Shown one piece after another: positions 26,931 to 35,221 of a DNA stretch of 45,158 bases. This DNA is from Bacteroidales bacterium (GTDB lineage: Bacteria > Bacteroidota > Bacteroidia > Bacteroidales > WCHB1-69): NCBI GenBank assembly GCA_016290295.1, contig JAEETJ010000023.1:1-45158 (forward strand), written 5' to 3'. Under the pieces are notes generated by a model that worked only from the letters and a program-made list of their open reading frames with translations, did no database searches and was not told where the DNA came from. Each line of letters begins with the position of its first letter. The first letter of the stretch is position 1. The translations under genes were made by a program, and so were the position numbers.

Positions 26931-27812
26931 GATATCGTTCATGGATGGCAATACTTCGTTGAATGCTAACACATTACCATACTCCATCACAAACTGCAAC
27001 AGCTGGTTTGCACTGCCGCCGTCCTGCACTTTCACCACATAATAATGCTGATTGGCAGAAGAGGAAGTTTCCATCACACTGAACTTGTCCGGAAACGCTG
27101 GTATCGCACGTTCACTATTCAACGTAAGGCTAAATACATTTTCTTTGAAACGCTGTTTGATTTCCGCCAAATTGCCTTCCAAAATCTTATGTGCCTTATT
27201 AATCAGGCATATTTCATCACAAATTTCCTCTACGGAAGCCATATTATGGGTTGAAATAATGATGGTGGTGCCTTGTTTTTTCAGTTCCAGCAACTCTTGC
27301 CGTATCAGATTGGTGTTAATGGGATCCAATCCGCTGAAAGGCTCGTCCAAAATCAAAAAATCCGGGCGATGGACCACAGTGGTAATAAACTGCAATTTCT
27401 GCTGCATACCCTTGGAAAGCTCCTCTACCTTCTTGTTCCACCAGTTTTGAATCTCAAACTTGATGAACCAATATTTCAGCCTTTCAAGCGCCTCTTGTTT
27501 AGAAAGCCCTTTCAGCTGAGCCAGATACATAGCTTCCTCTCCCACTTTCATCTTTTTGTACAAGCCACGCTCTTCCGGCAGGTAACCGATTTTTTCGATA
27601 TCCTTGCGGGAAATAGGGTTGCCGTTGAAAAGCACGGTGCCACTGTCGGGAGCGGTAATCTGATTCAGGATACGAATCAAAGTGGTTTTGCCAGCGCCGT
27701 TGGGACCGAGTAAACCATAAACCACACCTTTCTGAATAGCCAAAGAAATATTGTCCAATGCAAGATGATTGGAATATTTCTTTGTAACATTCTGAACTTC
27801 AATAATATTCAT
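26892..27812 (-). CDS. ABC transporter ATPase, NatA-like (306 aa)
   Basis: Walker A GPNGAGKT lies at residues 36-43, the signature LSKGMQQ at 132-138, and Walker B LILDEP at 153-158 with PFSGLDP following. The His switch is in ISTHNM near 192. The C-terminal 80 residues form the extra domain of NatA-type exporters. It pairs with the overlapping permease gene to make an ABC exporter. The last ten residues (QQVNNSTIQQ) come from an octamer DNA repeat and are probably not part of the fold. It starts 1 bp after the DUF4290 gene's stop. Confidence 0.95.
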   Translation of the reverse strand: MNIIEVQNVTKKYSNHLALDNISLAIQKGVVYGLLGPNGAGKTTLIRILNQITAPDSGTVLFNGNPISRKDIEKIGYLPEERGLYKKMKVGEEAMYLAQLKGLSKQEALERLKYWFIKFEIQNWWNKKVEELSKGMQQKLQFITTVVHRPDFLILDEPFSGLDPINTNLIRQELLELKKQGTTIIISTHNMASVEEICDEICLINKAHKILEGNLAEIKQRFKENVFSLTLNSERAIPAFPDKFSVMETSSSANQHYYVVKVQDGGSANQLLQFVMEYGNVLAFNEVLPSMNDIFIQQVNNSTIQQ

Positions 27813-28484
27813 TTAATTATTATTTGCTTGATTCTCTTTGTCTTTTTTCTTTTTCTTCTTTTTTGATTTTTTCTTGGCATTCAGTGGCTTATTCTGATTA
27901 GCTGTCGAAGTGTTTTTCAGAATATCTTTGGTTGAATCCAAGGCAAAATCTTCAGGCAGATTAATACGCCCATTGGACATCTCATTCAGCTGGTCAACAA
28001 TCAGTTTATCATCCACAGACTCACGGTTATACGTCAAGTACAACTTCTTCAAGTGATTGGCCAAGGTTTTACCCATCGTATCACGCTGTCTCTCAGGATA
28101 ATCCGATACCGCCTTGATAATATTTTCCATATTTCTGCCATACGTACGGTATTGGATTTTATGCTTATTATAGTCAGGTTTTTCGAAAACAAAATCCTCT
28201 TTTTTGGGTTCCGGTTTTGGAAAAGGAGATTCCACATCCAACTGATAATCAGACATAATAAACAAATGATCCCACAGTTTATGCCAATAATCCAAAGACT
28301 CCTGCTGATTTTTGTTGTCCTTGTCCTCAGGATTGATAAGGGCCATCATGCGAATAATCGCTTTTGCCTTCTCGCTGCGCTTCGCATAGTCAGGTTCCTT
28401 CAGAGTATCCTCAATCATCTTTTGGATATTTCTTCCGTACTCCCTGATTATCAATTGATTTCGATTTACATTATATTCAAACAT
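27813..28484 (-). CDS. DUF4290 domain protein with poly-lysine tail (223 aa)
   Basis: The N-terminus MFEYNVNRNQLIIREYGRNI and the repeated 'YGRNMENII' near residue 116 are features I recall of DUF4290, a Bacteroidota-restricted family without known function. The domain ends near residue 180. The rest is low complexity and closes in a run of lysines (KKKSKKKKKKK) suggestive of nucleic-acid or membrane binding. No signal peptide. It is the first gene of the unit that continues directly into the ABC exporter. The promoter stretch has a direct repeat GGTCAAAAAT at 28488 and 28501. Confidence 0.88.
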   Translation of the reverse strand: MFEYNVNRNQLIIREYGRNIQKMIEDTLKEPDYAKRSEKAKAIIRMMALINPEDKDNKNQQESLDYWHKLWDHLFIMSDYQLDVESPFPKPEPKKEDFVFEKPDYNKHKIQYRTYGRNMENIIKAVSDYPERQRDTMGKTLANHLKKLYLTYNRESVDDKLIVDQLNEMSNGRINLPEDFALDSTKDILKNTSTANQNKPLNAKKKSKKKKKKKDKENQANNN

Positions 28485-28503
28485 GCGGTCAAAAATTAAA
28501 GGT

Positions 28504-28511
28504 CAAAAATA
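28504..28511 (-). promoter_or_regulatory. -7 element of the DUF4290-ABC exporter operon
   Basis: TATTTTTG on the minus strand (28511-28504) fits TAnnTTTG, 19 bp before ATG 28484. It falls in the second copy of the GGTCAAAAAT direct repeat (28488-28497 and 28501-28510). Confidence 0.55.
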
Positions 28512-28582
28512 CGAATAATTTTTGGAATAATAAATTCGAAAATTTTTCATACGATAAGCATGAAAAATAAAGATATTCGCTT

Positions 28583-28611
28583 TTTGTTTCCAAAATTAAT
28601 TATTAAGTTTG
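28583..28611 (+). promoter_or_regulatory. Promoter of pckA
   Basis: TTTG (28583-28586), a 17-bp spacer and TAAGTTTG (28604-28611) resemble the Bacteroidota promoter with a slightly short spacer. The leader to the ATG is 67 bp. Confidence 0.55.
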
Positions 28612-28678
28612 CAAAAGGTAAAAAGAAATATTTTTTATATTCATAATACTGATAATCAATTAATTAAACATATCGCTT

Positions 28679-30304
28679 ATGGAAAAACTTTTGGAACAAC
28701 TATCAAAAATCGGGATTACCAATCCTCAGAAAATTTATCACAACTTGTCATACGACGAATTATACCAGCATGAAACCGACCCCTCACTGACTGGTTTCGA
28801 CAAGGCTTACAAGACCAAAAGCGGTGCTTTGTCAGTAGATACTGGTGTATTTACAGGCCGTTCGCCCAAAGACAAATACATTGTGATGGACGATGAGACC
28901 CGCAACAACATCTGGTGGGCCGGTGAAGGCAAGAAAGGCTCCGACAACCACCCCATCAACCACGAGATTTGGGAACATCTGAAGAAGCTGAGCCAGAAAC
29001 AGTTAAGCGGAAAGAATATCTATGTAACCGATGGTTACTGCGGTGCTAACGAGAACTCCCGTCTGAAAATCAGATTTGTGACGGAAGTGGCTTGGCAGGC
29101 ACATTTTGTCAAGAACATGTTCATCCGTCCTTCAGAAGAAGATTTGGTAGGTTTTGAGCCCGATTTTGTGGTGCTGAACAGCTGCAAGACCACCAATCCC
29201 AATTGGAAAGAACAAGGCTTGCACAGTGAAAATTATGTAGCTTTCAACCTTACCGAACGTATGGCTTTGATTGGCGGCACCTGGTACGGTGGCGAGATGA
29301 AGAAAGGTATCTTCTCCGTGATGAACTACTTCCTGCCGCTGCGTGGCATGGCCGCTATGCACTGCTCCGCCAATGAGGGCAAGAAGGGCGACACCGCCAT
29401 CTTCTTCGGCCTCTCCGGCACTGGCAAAACCACCCTGTCCACCGACCCGAACCGCGCCTTGATTGGTGACGACGAACACGGTTGGGACGAAAACGGTGTG
29501 TTCAACTTCGAAGGTGGTTGCTATGCAAAATGTATTGACCTGAGCGAAGAGAAAGAACCCGACATTTTCCATGCCATCAAGCGCGACGCTTTGTTGGAGA
29601 ACTTAGTGGTGGATGCCGAAGGCAACATCGACTTCACCTCAGCGGCCAAGACCGAAAATACCCGTGTTTCATACCCGATTTACCACATCGACAATATTGT
29701 GAAGCCCATTTCACGTGGTACTCACCCCAAGAAAGTCATCTTCCTGTCTGCTGACGCTTTTGGCGTGCTGCCTCCGGTATCTGTACTGAACCGCGAGCAG
29801 ACCATGTACTACTTCCTGAGTGGTTACACTGCCAAGTTGGCCGGTACCGAAGTGGGTGTTGTTACACCTCAGCCCACCTTCTCTTCATGCTTCGGAGCTG
29901 CTTTCTTGTTGCTGCATCCGACGAAATATGCTGAAGAGTTGGCCAAGAAACTGACCGAACACAACGCTACCGCATACCTGGTAAATACCGGTTGGACTGG
30001 CGGCGGTTATGGTGTTGGCAGCAGAATCTCACTGAAGGCTACTCGTGCTATTATCTCAGCCATCCTCAACGACGAGCTGATTGGCTGCGAGACCGAGATT
30101 GTGAAGCCCTTCAACCTCTCCATCCCGAAACATGTGAATGGTGTGGATGACAGCATCCTGAACCCGCAGAACAGCTGGACTGACAAAGCCGCTTACGCTG
30201 CCAGCGCCAAGCAGTTGGCCGAGTCCTTCATCAAGAACTTCAACAACTTCACCGAAACTGAAGAAGGCAAGAAGCTGGTGCCCTTCGGCCCGGTAGTGGA
30301 GTAA
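28679..30304 (+). CDS. pckA: Phosphoenolpyruvate carboxykinase, ATP type (541 aa)
   Basis: Interconverts oxaloacetate + ATP and PEP + CO2 + ADP. In anaerobic Bacteroidota it often runs in the PEP-carboxylating direction toward succinate. The ATP-type kinase P-loop GLSGTGKT is at residues 244-251, with the metal site GDDEHGW at 263-269. RSPKDKYIV near 61-69 and the C-terminal [18 protein letters not shown] are further markers. Length is typical. Codon choice is markedly G/C-ending in the middle of the gene, as expected for a highly expressed enzyme. It has its own promoter and a strong terminator. Confidence 0.98.
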   Translation: MEKLLEQLSKIGITNPQKIYHNLSYDELYQHETDPSLTGFDKAYKTKSGALSVDTGVFTGRSPKDKYIVMDDETRNNIWWAGEGKKGSDNHPINHEIWEHLKKLSQKQLSGKNIYVTDGYCGANENSRLKIRFVTEVAWQAHFVKNMFIRPSEEDLVGFEPDFVVLNSCKTTNPNWKEQGLHSENYVAFNLTERMALIGGTWYGGEMKKGIFSVMNYFLPLRGMAAMHCSANEGKKGDTAIFFGLSGTGKTTLSTDPNRALIGDDEHGWDENGVFNFEGGCYAKCIDLSEEKEPDIFHAIKRDALLENLVVDAEGNIDFTSAAKTENTRVSYPIYHIDNIVKPISRGTHPKKVIFLSADAFGVLPPVSVLNREQTMYYFLSGYTAKLAGTEVGVVTPQPTFSSCFGAAFLLLHPTKYAEELAKKLTEHNATAYLVNTGWTGGGYGVGSRISLKATRAIISAILNDELIGCETEIVKPFNLSIPKHVNGVDDSILNPQNSWTDKAAYAASAKQLAESFIKNFNNFTETEEGKKLVPFGPVVE

Positions 30305-30333
30305 TAGACAATATTTTCGGAACTATTATATGT

Positions 30334-30363
30334 AGAGACGGGGCATGCCCCGTCTCTTTTTTT
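30334..30363 (+). terminator. pckA terminator made from an AGAGACG palindrome (repeat copy 2)
   Basis: 30334-30357 is a perfect 24-bp palindrome (AGAGACGGGGCA and its complement), followed by T7. It ends pckA transcription and carries the same outer arms as the inverted repeat at 14666-14689. Confidence 0.9.
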
Positions 30364-30433
30364 GAATATAGGCGATCCATTTCCACAATTAAGGAAATTA
30401 TTTTTCAACAATAAGTCATAATAAAATAATTAT

Positions 30434-30441
30434 TATTTTTG
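30434..30441 (+). promoter_or_regulatory. -7 element of the XRE regulator gene
   Basis: TATTTTTG fits TAnnTTTG, 62 bp before ATG 30504 and 24 bp before the short upstream frame. Confidence 0.5.
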
Positions 30442-30465
30442 CAAATATAAAATTTATGATTAGAA

Positions 30466-30507
30466 ATGAAAACAATATTTTCTGAATACCTAAAAACAAC
30501 GATATGA
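30466..30507 (+). other. 13-codon upstream frame overlapping the XRE start (ATGA)
   Basis: ATG 30466 opens MKTIFSEYLKTTI and stops at TGA 30505-30507, overlapping the regulator's ATG by ATGA. It may be a leader peptide that couples translation, or the remnant of an upstream toxin-type gene. It may also be chance. Confidence 0.3.
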
Positions 30508-30824
30508 AACAGTATGGTCATGATGAAATACTAAACAAATATGTCGGTCAAAAAGGGACAACGAAGCGGGATCAATTTGACCAAGCAGTCAGAGTTGAGG
30601 TTGAGGCATACCGTATCGGGGAGGCGATAAAAACAACCCGACTTAAGCAACACCTGACACAAGACCAACTTGGTGCATTGGTAGGCGTACAAAAAGCGCA
30701 AATATCAAAAATCGAAAGCGGCAGAAGTATTACATACGCAACCATAGTAAAAGTTTTCAAAGCCTTGGGAGCGACCTCCGCCAGTATGGATTTAGGACAT
30801 CTGGGAAGAGTTGACTTATGGTAA
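30504..30824 (+). CDS. XRE-family HTH regulator, HigA-like, without toxin partner (106 aa)
   Basis: The helix-turn-helix spans about residues 44-90 (RLKQHLTQDQLGALVGVQKA, then QISKIESGRS). The first 40 residues form the N-terminal extension (KYVGQKGTTKRDQFDQAVRV) that I associate with HigA/Xre antitoxins of Bacteroidota. The expected RelE/HigB toxin is not found upstream (30364-30503, non-coding apart from a 13-codon frame) or downstream (tRNA-Leu terminator). It is best described as an orphan regulator. Confidence 0.9.
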   Translation: MKQYGHDEILNKYVGQKGTTKRDQFDQAVRVEVEAYRIGEAIKTTRLKQHLTQDQLGALVGVQKAQISKIESGRSITYATIVKVFKALGATSASMDLGHLGRVDLW

Positions 30825-30902
30825 TATTTCTTGTTATAGCTTATCTCATACAGCCATTTTACATAGATAATTCGGAAAACAAACACTTCGTTTATTTCAA
30901 AA

Positions 30903-30926
30903 AAAGGCCTCTGAAAAGAGGCCTTT
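30903..30926 (-). terminator. Terminator of the metG-tRNA-Leu transcript
   Basis: AAAGGCCTCT and AGAGGCCTTT form a 10-bp stem around a 4-base loop, flanked by A-runs that become a U tail on the minus strand. It starts 3 bp after the tRNA and may also stop plus-strand transcription from the XRE gene. Confidence 0.88.
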
Positions 30927-30928
30927 TG

Positions 30929-31010
30929 TGCGGATAGGGGGACTCGAACCCCCACGGCTTTCACCACTAGATCCTAAGTCTAGCGCGGCTACCAATTACG
31001 CCATATCCGC
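30929..31010 (-). tRNA. tRNA-Leu (anticodon TAG)
   Basis: Acceptor GCGGATA pairs with TATCCGC. The anticodon stem CTAGA/TCTAG holds loop CTTAGGA with anticodon TAG. A long variable arm (TGGTGAAAGCC region) and the T-arm GGGGGTTCGAGTCCCCC complete a class II tRNA. The discriminator is A and no CCA is encoded. It begins 5 bp after the metG stop with no promoter between, so it is read from the metG transcript. Confidence 0.96.
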
Positions 31011-31015
31011 TCTTC

Positions 31016-33067
31016 TTATTTCACTGTGCTGCCCGGTTTCACTGGCTTGGCAGGCTGCACCAGCGACAACTCGCCGTCGGCATTCTCAGCCATCAGTACC
31101 ATGCCGTGAGAGGCAACACCTTTGATTTCTTTGGGTGCCAGATTGATGAGCATCAATACCTGCTTGCCCACCAAGGTTTCCGGTTCATAATATTCTGCAA
31201 TACCCGACACAATCTCACGCTGGTCCACACCCGTATCCACCTTGAGTTTCAACAACTTTTTGGTCTTGGCCACTTTTTCGGCTGCCAATACCGTGCAGAC
31301 TCTCAAATCCATCTTCTGGAACTCATCGTAAGTCACATCCGGCTTAGCTTCCTGGGCAGGAGCAGTGCTCAACAGGTTAGCTTTCTTTGTGTCTTCCAGT
31401 TTCTTCACCTGAGCAGCTACCACCTCGTCTTCCACTTTCACAAACAGATACTCTGCCGGATTGATGCTATCACCAGCTTTCAACAGGTCGCAACGGCCGC
31501 CTTCGTTCCATTCGTGGACATCCATGTTCAGCATCTTCTGCAACTTCTGTGAGGTGAAAGGCAAGAAAGGCTCGCACAACACCGCCAAATCAGCGCACAA
31601 CTGCAGCGAGAGATGCATTACGGTCTTCACCCTTTCAGGATCCTCTTTCTGCTTCTTCCAGGGCTCCATGTCGGTCAGGTACTTGTTGCCCAAACGAGCC
31701 AGGTTCATCAGTTCAGCCTGTGCCTCGCGGAAGCGGTATTTCTCGATGGAATTGCCAATCAGAGCCGGAAATTCTTTCATTTTTTCAATCACTTCCTTCT
31801 CATAATCGGTCAGCTCGCCCATTTCGGGAATAACACCACCGTAATATTTGTGCGTCAACACAACAGTTCTGTTGACCAAGTTGCCGAAGATAGCTAACAA
31901 CTCGTTATTATTTTTAGCCTGGAAATCAGCCCAAGTGAAATCGGCATCTTTTGTTTCGGGAGCGATGGAAGTCAGCGTATAACGCAGTACATCCTGCTTG
32001 CCCGGAAATTCTTCCAGATACTCGTGCAACCACACGGCCCAGTTACGGGAAGTGGAAATCTTGTCGCCTTCCAGATTCAGGAACTCGTTGGCTGGCACAT
32101 TCACGGGCAGAATGTAGCTGCCCTCAGCCTTCAACATGCAGGGGAAGATAATGCAGTGGAACACAATATTGTCCTTGCCGATAAAATGCACCAGCTGGGT
32201 ATCTTTGTCCTTCCACCATTTCTCCCAATCCTGATTATGAGCAGTGGCCCATTCCTTGGTAAAAGAAATGTAACCGATGGGAGCGTCAAACCATACGTAT
32301 AGCACCTTGCCAGCGGCTTCTTCCAAGGGCACTTTCACGCCCCAATCAAGGTCACGGGTAACGGCACGCGGCTGCAAACCTGCTTCAATCCACGATTTGC
32401 ACTGTCCATAGACATTGCTCTTCCAATCCTCTTTATGGCCTTTCAAAATCCATTCCTTCAGCCAGGGTTCGTACTCATTCAAAGGCAGATACCAGTGCTT
32501 GGTTTCCTTCATCACAGGAGCATTGCCGCTCAGCACAGATTTAGGATTAATGAGGTCGGTGGCACTGAGACTGGTACCGCAAGCTTCACACTGGTCACCG
32601 TATGCGCGCTCATTGTTGCAATGAGGACAGGTACCCGTGATATAGCGGTCAGCCAAAAACTGATGAGCTTCCTCATCGTAATACTGCATGCTGGTCTGCT
32701 CAATCAGCTTGCCTTCGTTGTACAGCTTGGTAAAGTATTCTGAAGCAGTCTTGTGGTGTTCTGCACCAGAGGTTCTGGAATAAATATCGAAAGAGATACC
32801 TAATTTCTCAAAAGAATCCTTGATGATATTATGGTAGCGGTCCACAATAGCTTGCGGAGTAGTATGCTCTTTTTTTGCCTTCAAGGTAATAGGCACACCA
32901 TGCTCGTCGGAGCCACCAATAAACAGCACCTCATTGCCTGTAGCTCGGAGATAACGGGCATAAATATCCGCAGGAACATATACACCAGCCAGGTGCCCAA
33001 TATGCACGGGACCGTTGGCATACGGCAAAGCCGATGTAATCGTATATCTTTTTTTATCTGTATTCAT
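31016..33067 (-). CDS. metG: Methionyl-tRNA synthetase with C-terminal EMAP/Trbp-like domain (683 aa)
   Basis: Charges tRNA-Met. The class I HIGH motif is at residues 22-25 and the KMSKS-equivalent KISTS at 336-340. The zinc knuckle uses Cys147, Cys150, Cys160 and Cys163 (CPHC...CEAC). The anticodon-binding helical domain follows, and the last 110 residues are the OB-fold tRNA-binding domain ([28 protein letters not shown]). Length matches the long two-domain form. A -7 element lies at 33087-33094. The gene is followed after 5 bp by tRNA-Leu. Confidence 0.98.
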   Translation of the reverse strand: MNTDKKRYTITSALPYANGPVHIGHLAGVYVPADIYARYLRATGNEVLFIGGSDEHGVPITLKAKKEHTTPQAIVDRYHNIIKDSFEKLGISFDIYSRTSGAEHHKTASEYFTKLYNEGKLIEQTSMQYYDEEAHQFLADRYITGTCPHCNNERAYGDQCEACGTSLSATDLINPKSVLSGNAPVMKETKHWYLPLNEYEPWLKEWILKGHKEDWKSNVYGQCKSWIEAGLQPRAVTRDLDWGVKVPLEEAAGKVLYVWFDAPIGYISFTKEWATAHNQDWEKWWKDKDTQLVHFIGKDNIVFHCIIFPCMLKAEGSYILPVNVPANEFLNLEGDKISTSRNWAVWLHEYLEEFPGKQDVLRYTLTSIAPETKDADFTWADFQAKNNNELLAIFGNLVNRTVVLTHKYYGGVIPEMGELTDYEKEVIEKMKEFPALIGNSIEKYRFREAQAELMNLARLGNKYLTDMEPWKKQKEDPERVKTVMHLSLQLCADLAVLCEPFLPFTSQKLQKMLNMDVHEWNEGGRCDLLKAGDSINPAEYLFVKVEDEVVAAQVKKLEDTKKANLLSTAPAQEAKPDVTYDEFQKMDLRVCTVLAAEKVAKTKKLLKLKVDTGVDQREIVSGIAEYYEPETLVGKQVLMLINLAPKEIKGVASHGMVLMAENADGELSLVQPAKPVKPGSTVK

Positions 33068-33086
33068 CGTGGATTTTTTGAAGGTG

Positions 33087-33094
33087 CAAAGATA
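33087..33094 (-). promoter_or_regulatory. -7 element of metG
   Basis: TATCTTTG on the minus strand (33094-33087) fits TAnnTTTG, 19 bp before ATG 33067. A TTTG 22 bp upstream (33120-33117) is supplied by the adjacent octamer repeat. Confidence 0.55.
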
Positions 33095-33100
33095 CGAAAA

Positions 33101-33243
33101 ATAATTAGCAAATGAGCAAATTAGTTAATTAGCAAATGTGCCAATGATTATAGGAAATAGGAATTAGTGGATAGGGGTTAGTTTTGAACTTTGAACTTTG
33201 AATTTTGAATTCTTAGTTCTTAACTCCTAGTTCTTAGTTAAAT
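33101..33243. repeat. Composite octamer then heptamer array (metG-rlmN spacer)
   Basis: The spacer reads first as 8-bp units (AATTAGCA, AATGAGCA, AATTAGTT, AATTAGCA, AATGTGCC). It then switches to 7-bp units: ATAGGAA, ATAGGAA, TTAGTGG, ATAGGGG, TTAGTTT, followed by TTTGAAC/TTTGAAT and TCTTAGT/TCTTAAC types up to the rlmN stop codon. The array makes up most of the 180-bp gap. Confidence 0.8.
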
Positions 33244-33247
33244 CTTG

Positions 33248-34270
33248 CTACTTTTTCACCAATTGTCCGCAGGCGGCAGCGATGTCTTTGCCACGGCTGC
33301 GGCGGAGGTTCACCACCATGTTGCGGCTTTCGAGGAACTGGATGAATTTTCGCACATTTTCCGGCTCGCTCCTTTGGAATGGCGAATCAGTGGCATTGAA
33401 CTCTATCAAATTGATTTTTACAGGGAAAGGTCTGCAATAGGCTGCTAAAACCTCAGCATCGCGCTGCGAGTCGTTGATACCGTTTAGCAGCAAGTATTCA
33501 AAAGTAACACGCTCACCTGTCTTCTGATGATAGTATTTCAGCACTTCCTGAAGTTTATCCAAGGGGTTGCTTTTTGTGACCGGCATGATACGGAGTCGTG
33601 TCAATGGATCGGCACTGTGCAGTGAGACTGCCAAACCAGGTTTGAAGCCTAAATCCGCCAATTTGCGAATACCCTCAATAATGCCAGCGGTAGATAAGGT
33701 GATACGCTGTGGTGACAACCCCTGCCCTTCTGGAGAAGTAAGTAAGTCAATGGATTTCAGCACATTCTGGATATTCAACAGCGGCTCTCCCATACCCATA
33801 TAGACAATATTGGTGATAGGATTTCCGTAATATTCTATGGCTTTCTGGTTCATCAGTATAAACTGATCAAAAATCTCTGAAAAATGCAGATTACTGATAA
33901 AGCCCATTTGTCCCGTAGCACAGAAAGCACAGTGCATGGCACAGCCCACCTGGGTGGAGACACAAGCGGTAACTCGCTGTCCCGCAGGGATCAGCACGCC
34001 TTCAATCATCTTGTTGTCATGCAAGCTAAAACCGAATTTCACCGTTTGGTCGCTGCTTTTGGCTTCCACCTCTATGCTGGCCCGATGAAAGCTAAAGCTC
34101 TCTTTCAGTTTTTCTTGCAAGCCCTTGCCAATATTGTTCATTTCAGCAAACGAGCCTGCCCCTTTCTTCCAGAGCCATTCATTGATTTGCTTGGCACGGA
34201 AGGCTTTTTCTCCTGCCTGCTCTACAAAATCCTTTAGCTCCTCTGCTGTAATGTCACGAATGTCTTTCAT
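33248..34270 (-). CDS. rlmN: 23S rRNA (adenine-2503-C2)/tRNA-A37 methyltransferase RlmN (340 aa)
   Basis: A radical-SAM enzyme that methylates C2 of A2503 in 23S rRNA and of A37 in some tRNAs. The [4Fe-4S] motif is Cys110, Cys114 and Cys117 (CAMHCAFC). The two catalytic cysteines are Cys103 (TACVSTQ) and Cys334 (AAACGQL). GMGEPLLN and LRRSRGKDI are further signatures. The presence of Cys103 and the RlmN-type sequence argue against Cfr, although the two are homologous. Length is normal. The gene is flanked on both sides by repeat-rich spacers. Confidence 0.97.
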   Translation of the reverse strand: MKDIRDITAEELKDFVEQAGEKAFRAKQINEWLWKKGAGSFAEMNNIGKGLQEKLKESFSFHRASIEVEAKSSDQTVKFGFSLHDNKMIEGVLIPAGQRVTACVSTQVGCAMHCAFCATGQMGFISNLHFSEIFDQFILMNQKAIEYYGNPITNIVYMGMGEPLLNIQNVLKSIDLLTSPEGQGLSPQRITLSTAGIIEGIRKLADLGFKPGLAVSLHSADPLTRLRIMPVTKSNPLDKLQEVLKYYHQKTGERVTFEYLLLNGINDSQRDAEVLAAYCRPFPVKINLIEFNATDSPFQRSEPENVRKFIQFLESRNMVVNLRRSRGKDIAAACGQLVKK

Positions 34271-34291
34271 TAAATTAAGAATTCATTATTT

Positions 34292-34334
34292 ACTACCCCG
34301 CCCTTCGGGCACCCCTTCTAAAAGAAGGGGAATT
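34292..34334. repeat. Double-hairpin interspersed repeat, copy 1
   Basis: ACTACCCC, a GCCC-TTC-GGGC hairpin, then CCCCTTCT-AAA-AGAAGGGG and AATT. A near-identical element lies at 45085-45127, with the small stem changed to GGCC-TTC-GGCC. The rest of this spacer (34335-34396) has a short octamer run (GTAATCCC, GTAATCTT) and nothing else recognised. Confidence 0.85.
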
Positions 34335-34396
34335 CATCATCCTGTAATCCCGTAATCTTCTCACCGTTTAACCCCTGTGGGCAGCATAACTCTCCA

Positions 34397-35221
34397 TTAA
34401 TAGATAAACGGAAAAACTCTTTTCAGTTTTCTTCCTTTCATTTCCTCAGGAAATTCCTCCTGGTATCGTTGATAAATAGTACGTGTTCTGGGTACTAAAT
34501 TGGCGAAAGTCCAGATGAAGAACACCAAACCCGATACCGACCAGGTGAGGATGGCAAAGCCTAACCATTCCATTAACTCTCCGAAATAATTGGCGGAAGT
34601 CACATAGTTGAACAAACCACCCTTCGGCAAATAATGTTTGGTATCGTTATTATCTTTCCTCAAGTGACGGATAATATAATCGGAATGGAGGTTGATGACA
34701 AATCCTGCAATGAACAAAATAGTACCGATGATAAACTGCGGTGACCAAAGCCATTCAATATCCGTATATCCTATACCAAATACTTGATAACCAACATTAT
34801 ATGATTCAAAGAAAATCCAATAACCCTGCATCACGGCATTCAGAATATTGAAGCAAATGCCCATAATCATAATACCAATAGGCATCTTGCTCTTACCTTT
34901 GATAATCCATGGAAAAATTAATGCCCTTTGAAAATAATGTGTCTCAAAAATCAGGAGGAACACACAAGGCACAATATCGAAACGATGGGGAGAGCATGCC
35001 CAGATGATAATCATGACCAAAAAAACAGGCAATTCCATGAAGAACCATGCCACCTTATTGTTGATAGCGGGTCCTAATCTCAGCGTATTACTGCCTTTTT
35101 GGGTATAAAGCATGCCATAACCGGCGTTGAAAAACTGCAATGCGATGAAAACCACCACCGCAAGGCACACCATCACCCACAAATAAATGTGGAAGGCATT
35201 GGTTAAAAAAGTGGTATCCAT
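34397..35221 (-). CDS. Steroid 5-alpha-reductase family integral membrane enzyme (274 aa)
   Basis: The protein has about seven hydrophobic segments and a C-terminal domain like the 3-oxo-5-alpha-steroid 4-dehydrogenase family (PF02544). INLHSDYIIRHLRK (176-189), YLPKGGLFNYVTSANYFGE (197-215), MEWLGFAILTW (217-227) and the final FPFIY match vertebrate SRD5A closely. Equivalents of human SRD5A2 Glu57 and Tyr91 are Glu63 (MELP) and Tyr96 (HYFQR). NADPH-site equivalents Asp181, Arg188, Asn211 and Glu215 are also present. It should therefore be a NADPH-dependent enone reductase acting on a sterol-like or other lipid substrate, which is not known. Its ATG overlaps the sppA stop by one base, so the two are co-expressed. 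Confidence 0.9.
   Translation of the reverse strand: MDTTFLTNAFHIYLWVMVCLAVVVFIALQFFNAGYGMLYTQKGSNTLRLGPAINNKVAWFFMELPVFLVMIIIWACSPHRFDIVPCVFLLIFETHYFQRALIFPWIIKGKSKMPIGIMIMGICFNILNAVMQGYWIFFESYNVGYQVFGIGYTDIEWLWSPQFIIGTILFIAGFVINLHSDYIIRHLRKDNNDTKHYLPKGGLFNYVTSANYFGELMEWLGFAILTWSVSGLVFFIWTFANLVPRTRTIYQRYQEEFPEEMKGRKLKRVFPFIY

Noticed and set aside
33248-34270. Cfr-type resistance methyltransferase instead of RlmN
   Set aside because: The motifs, length and chromosomal housekeeping context fit RlmN. There is no sign of a mobile element.
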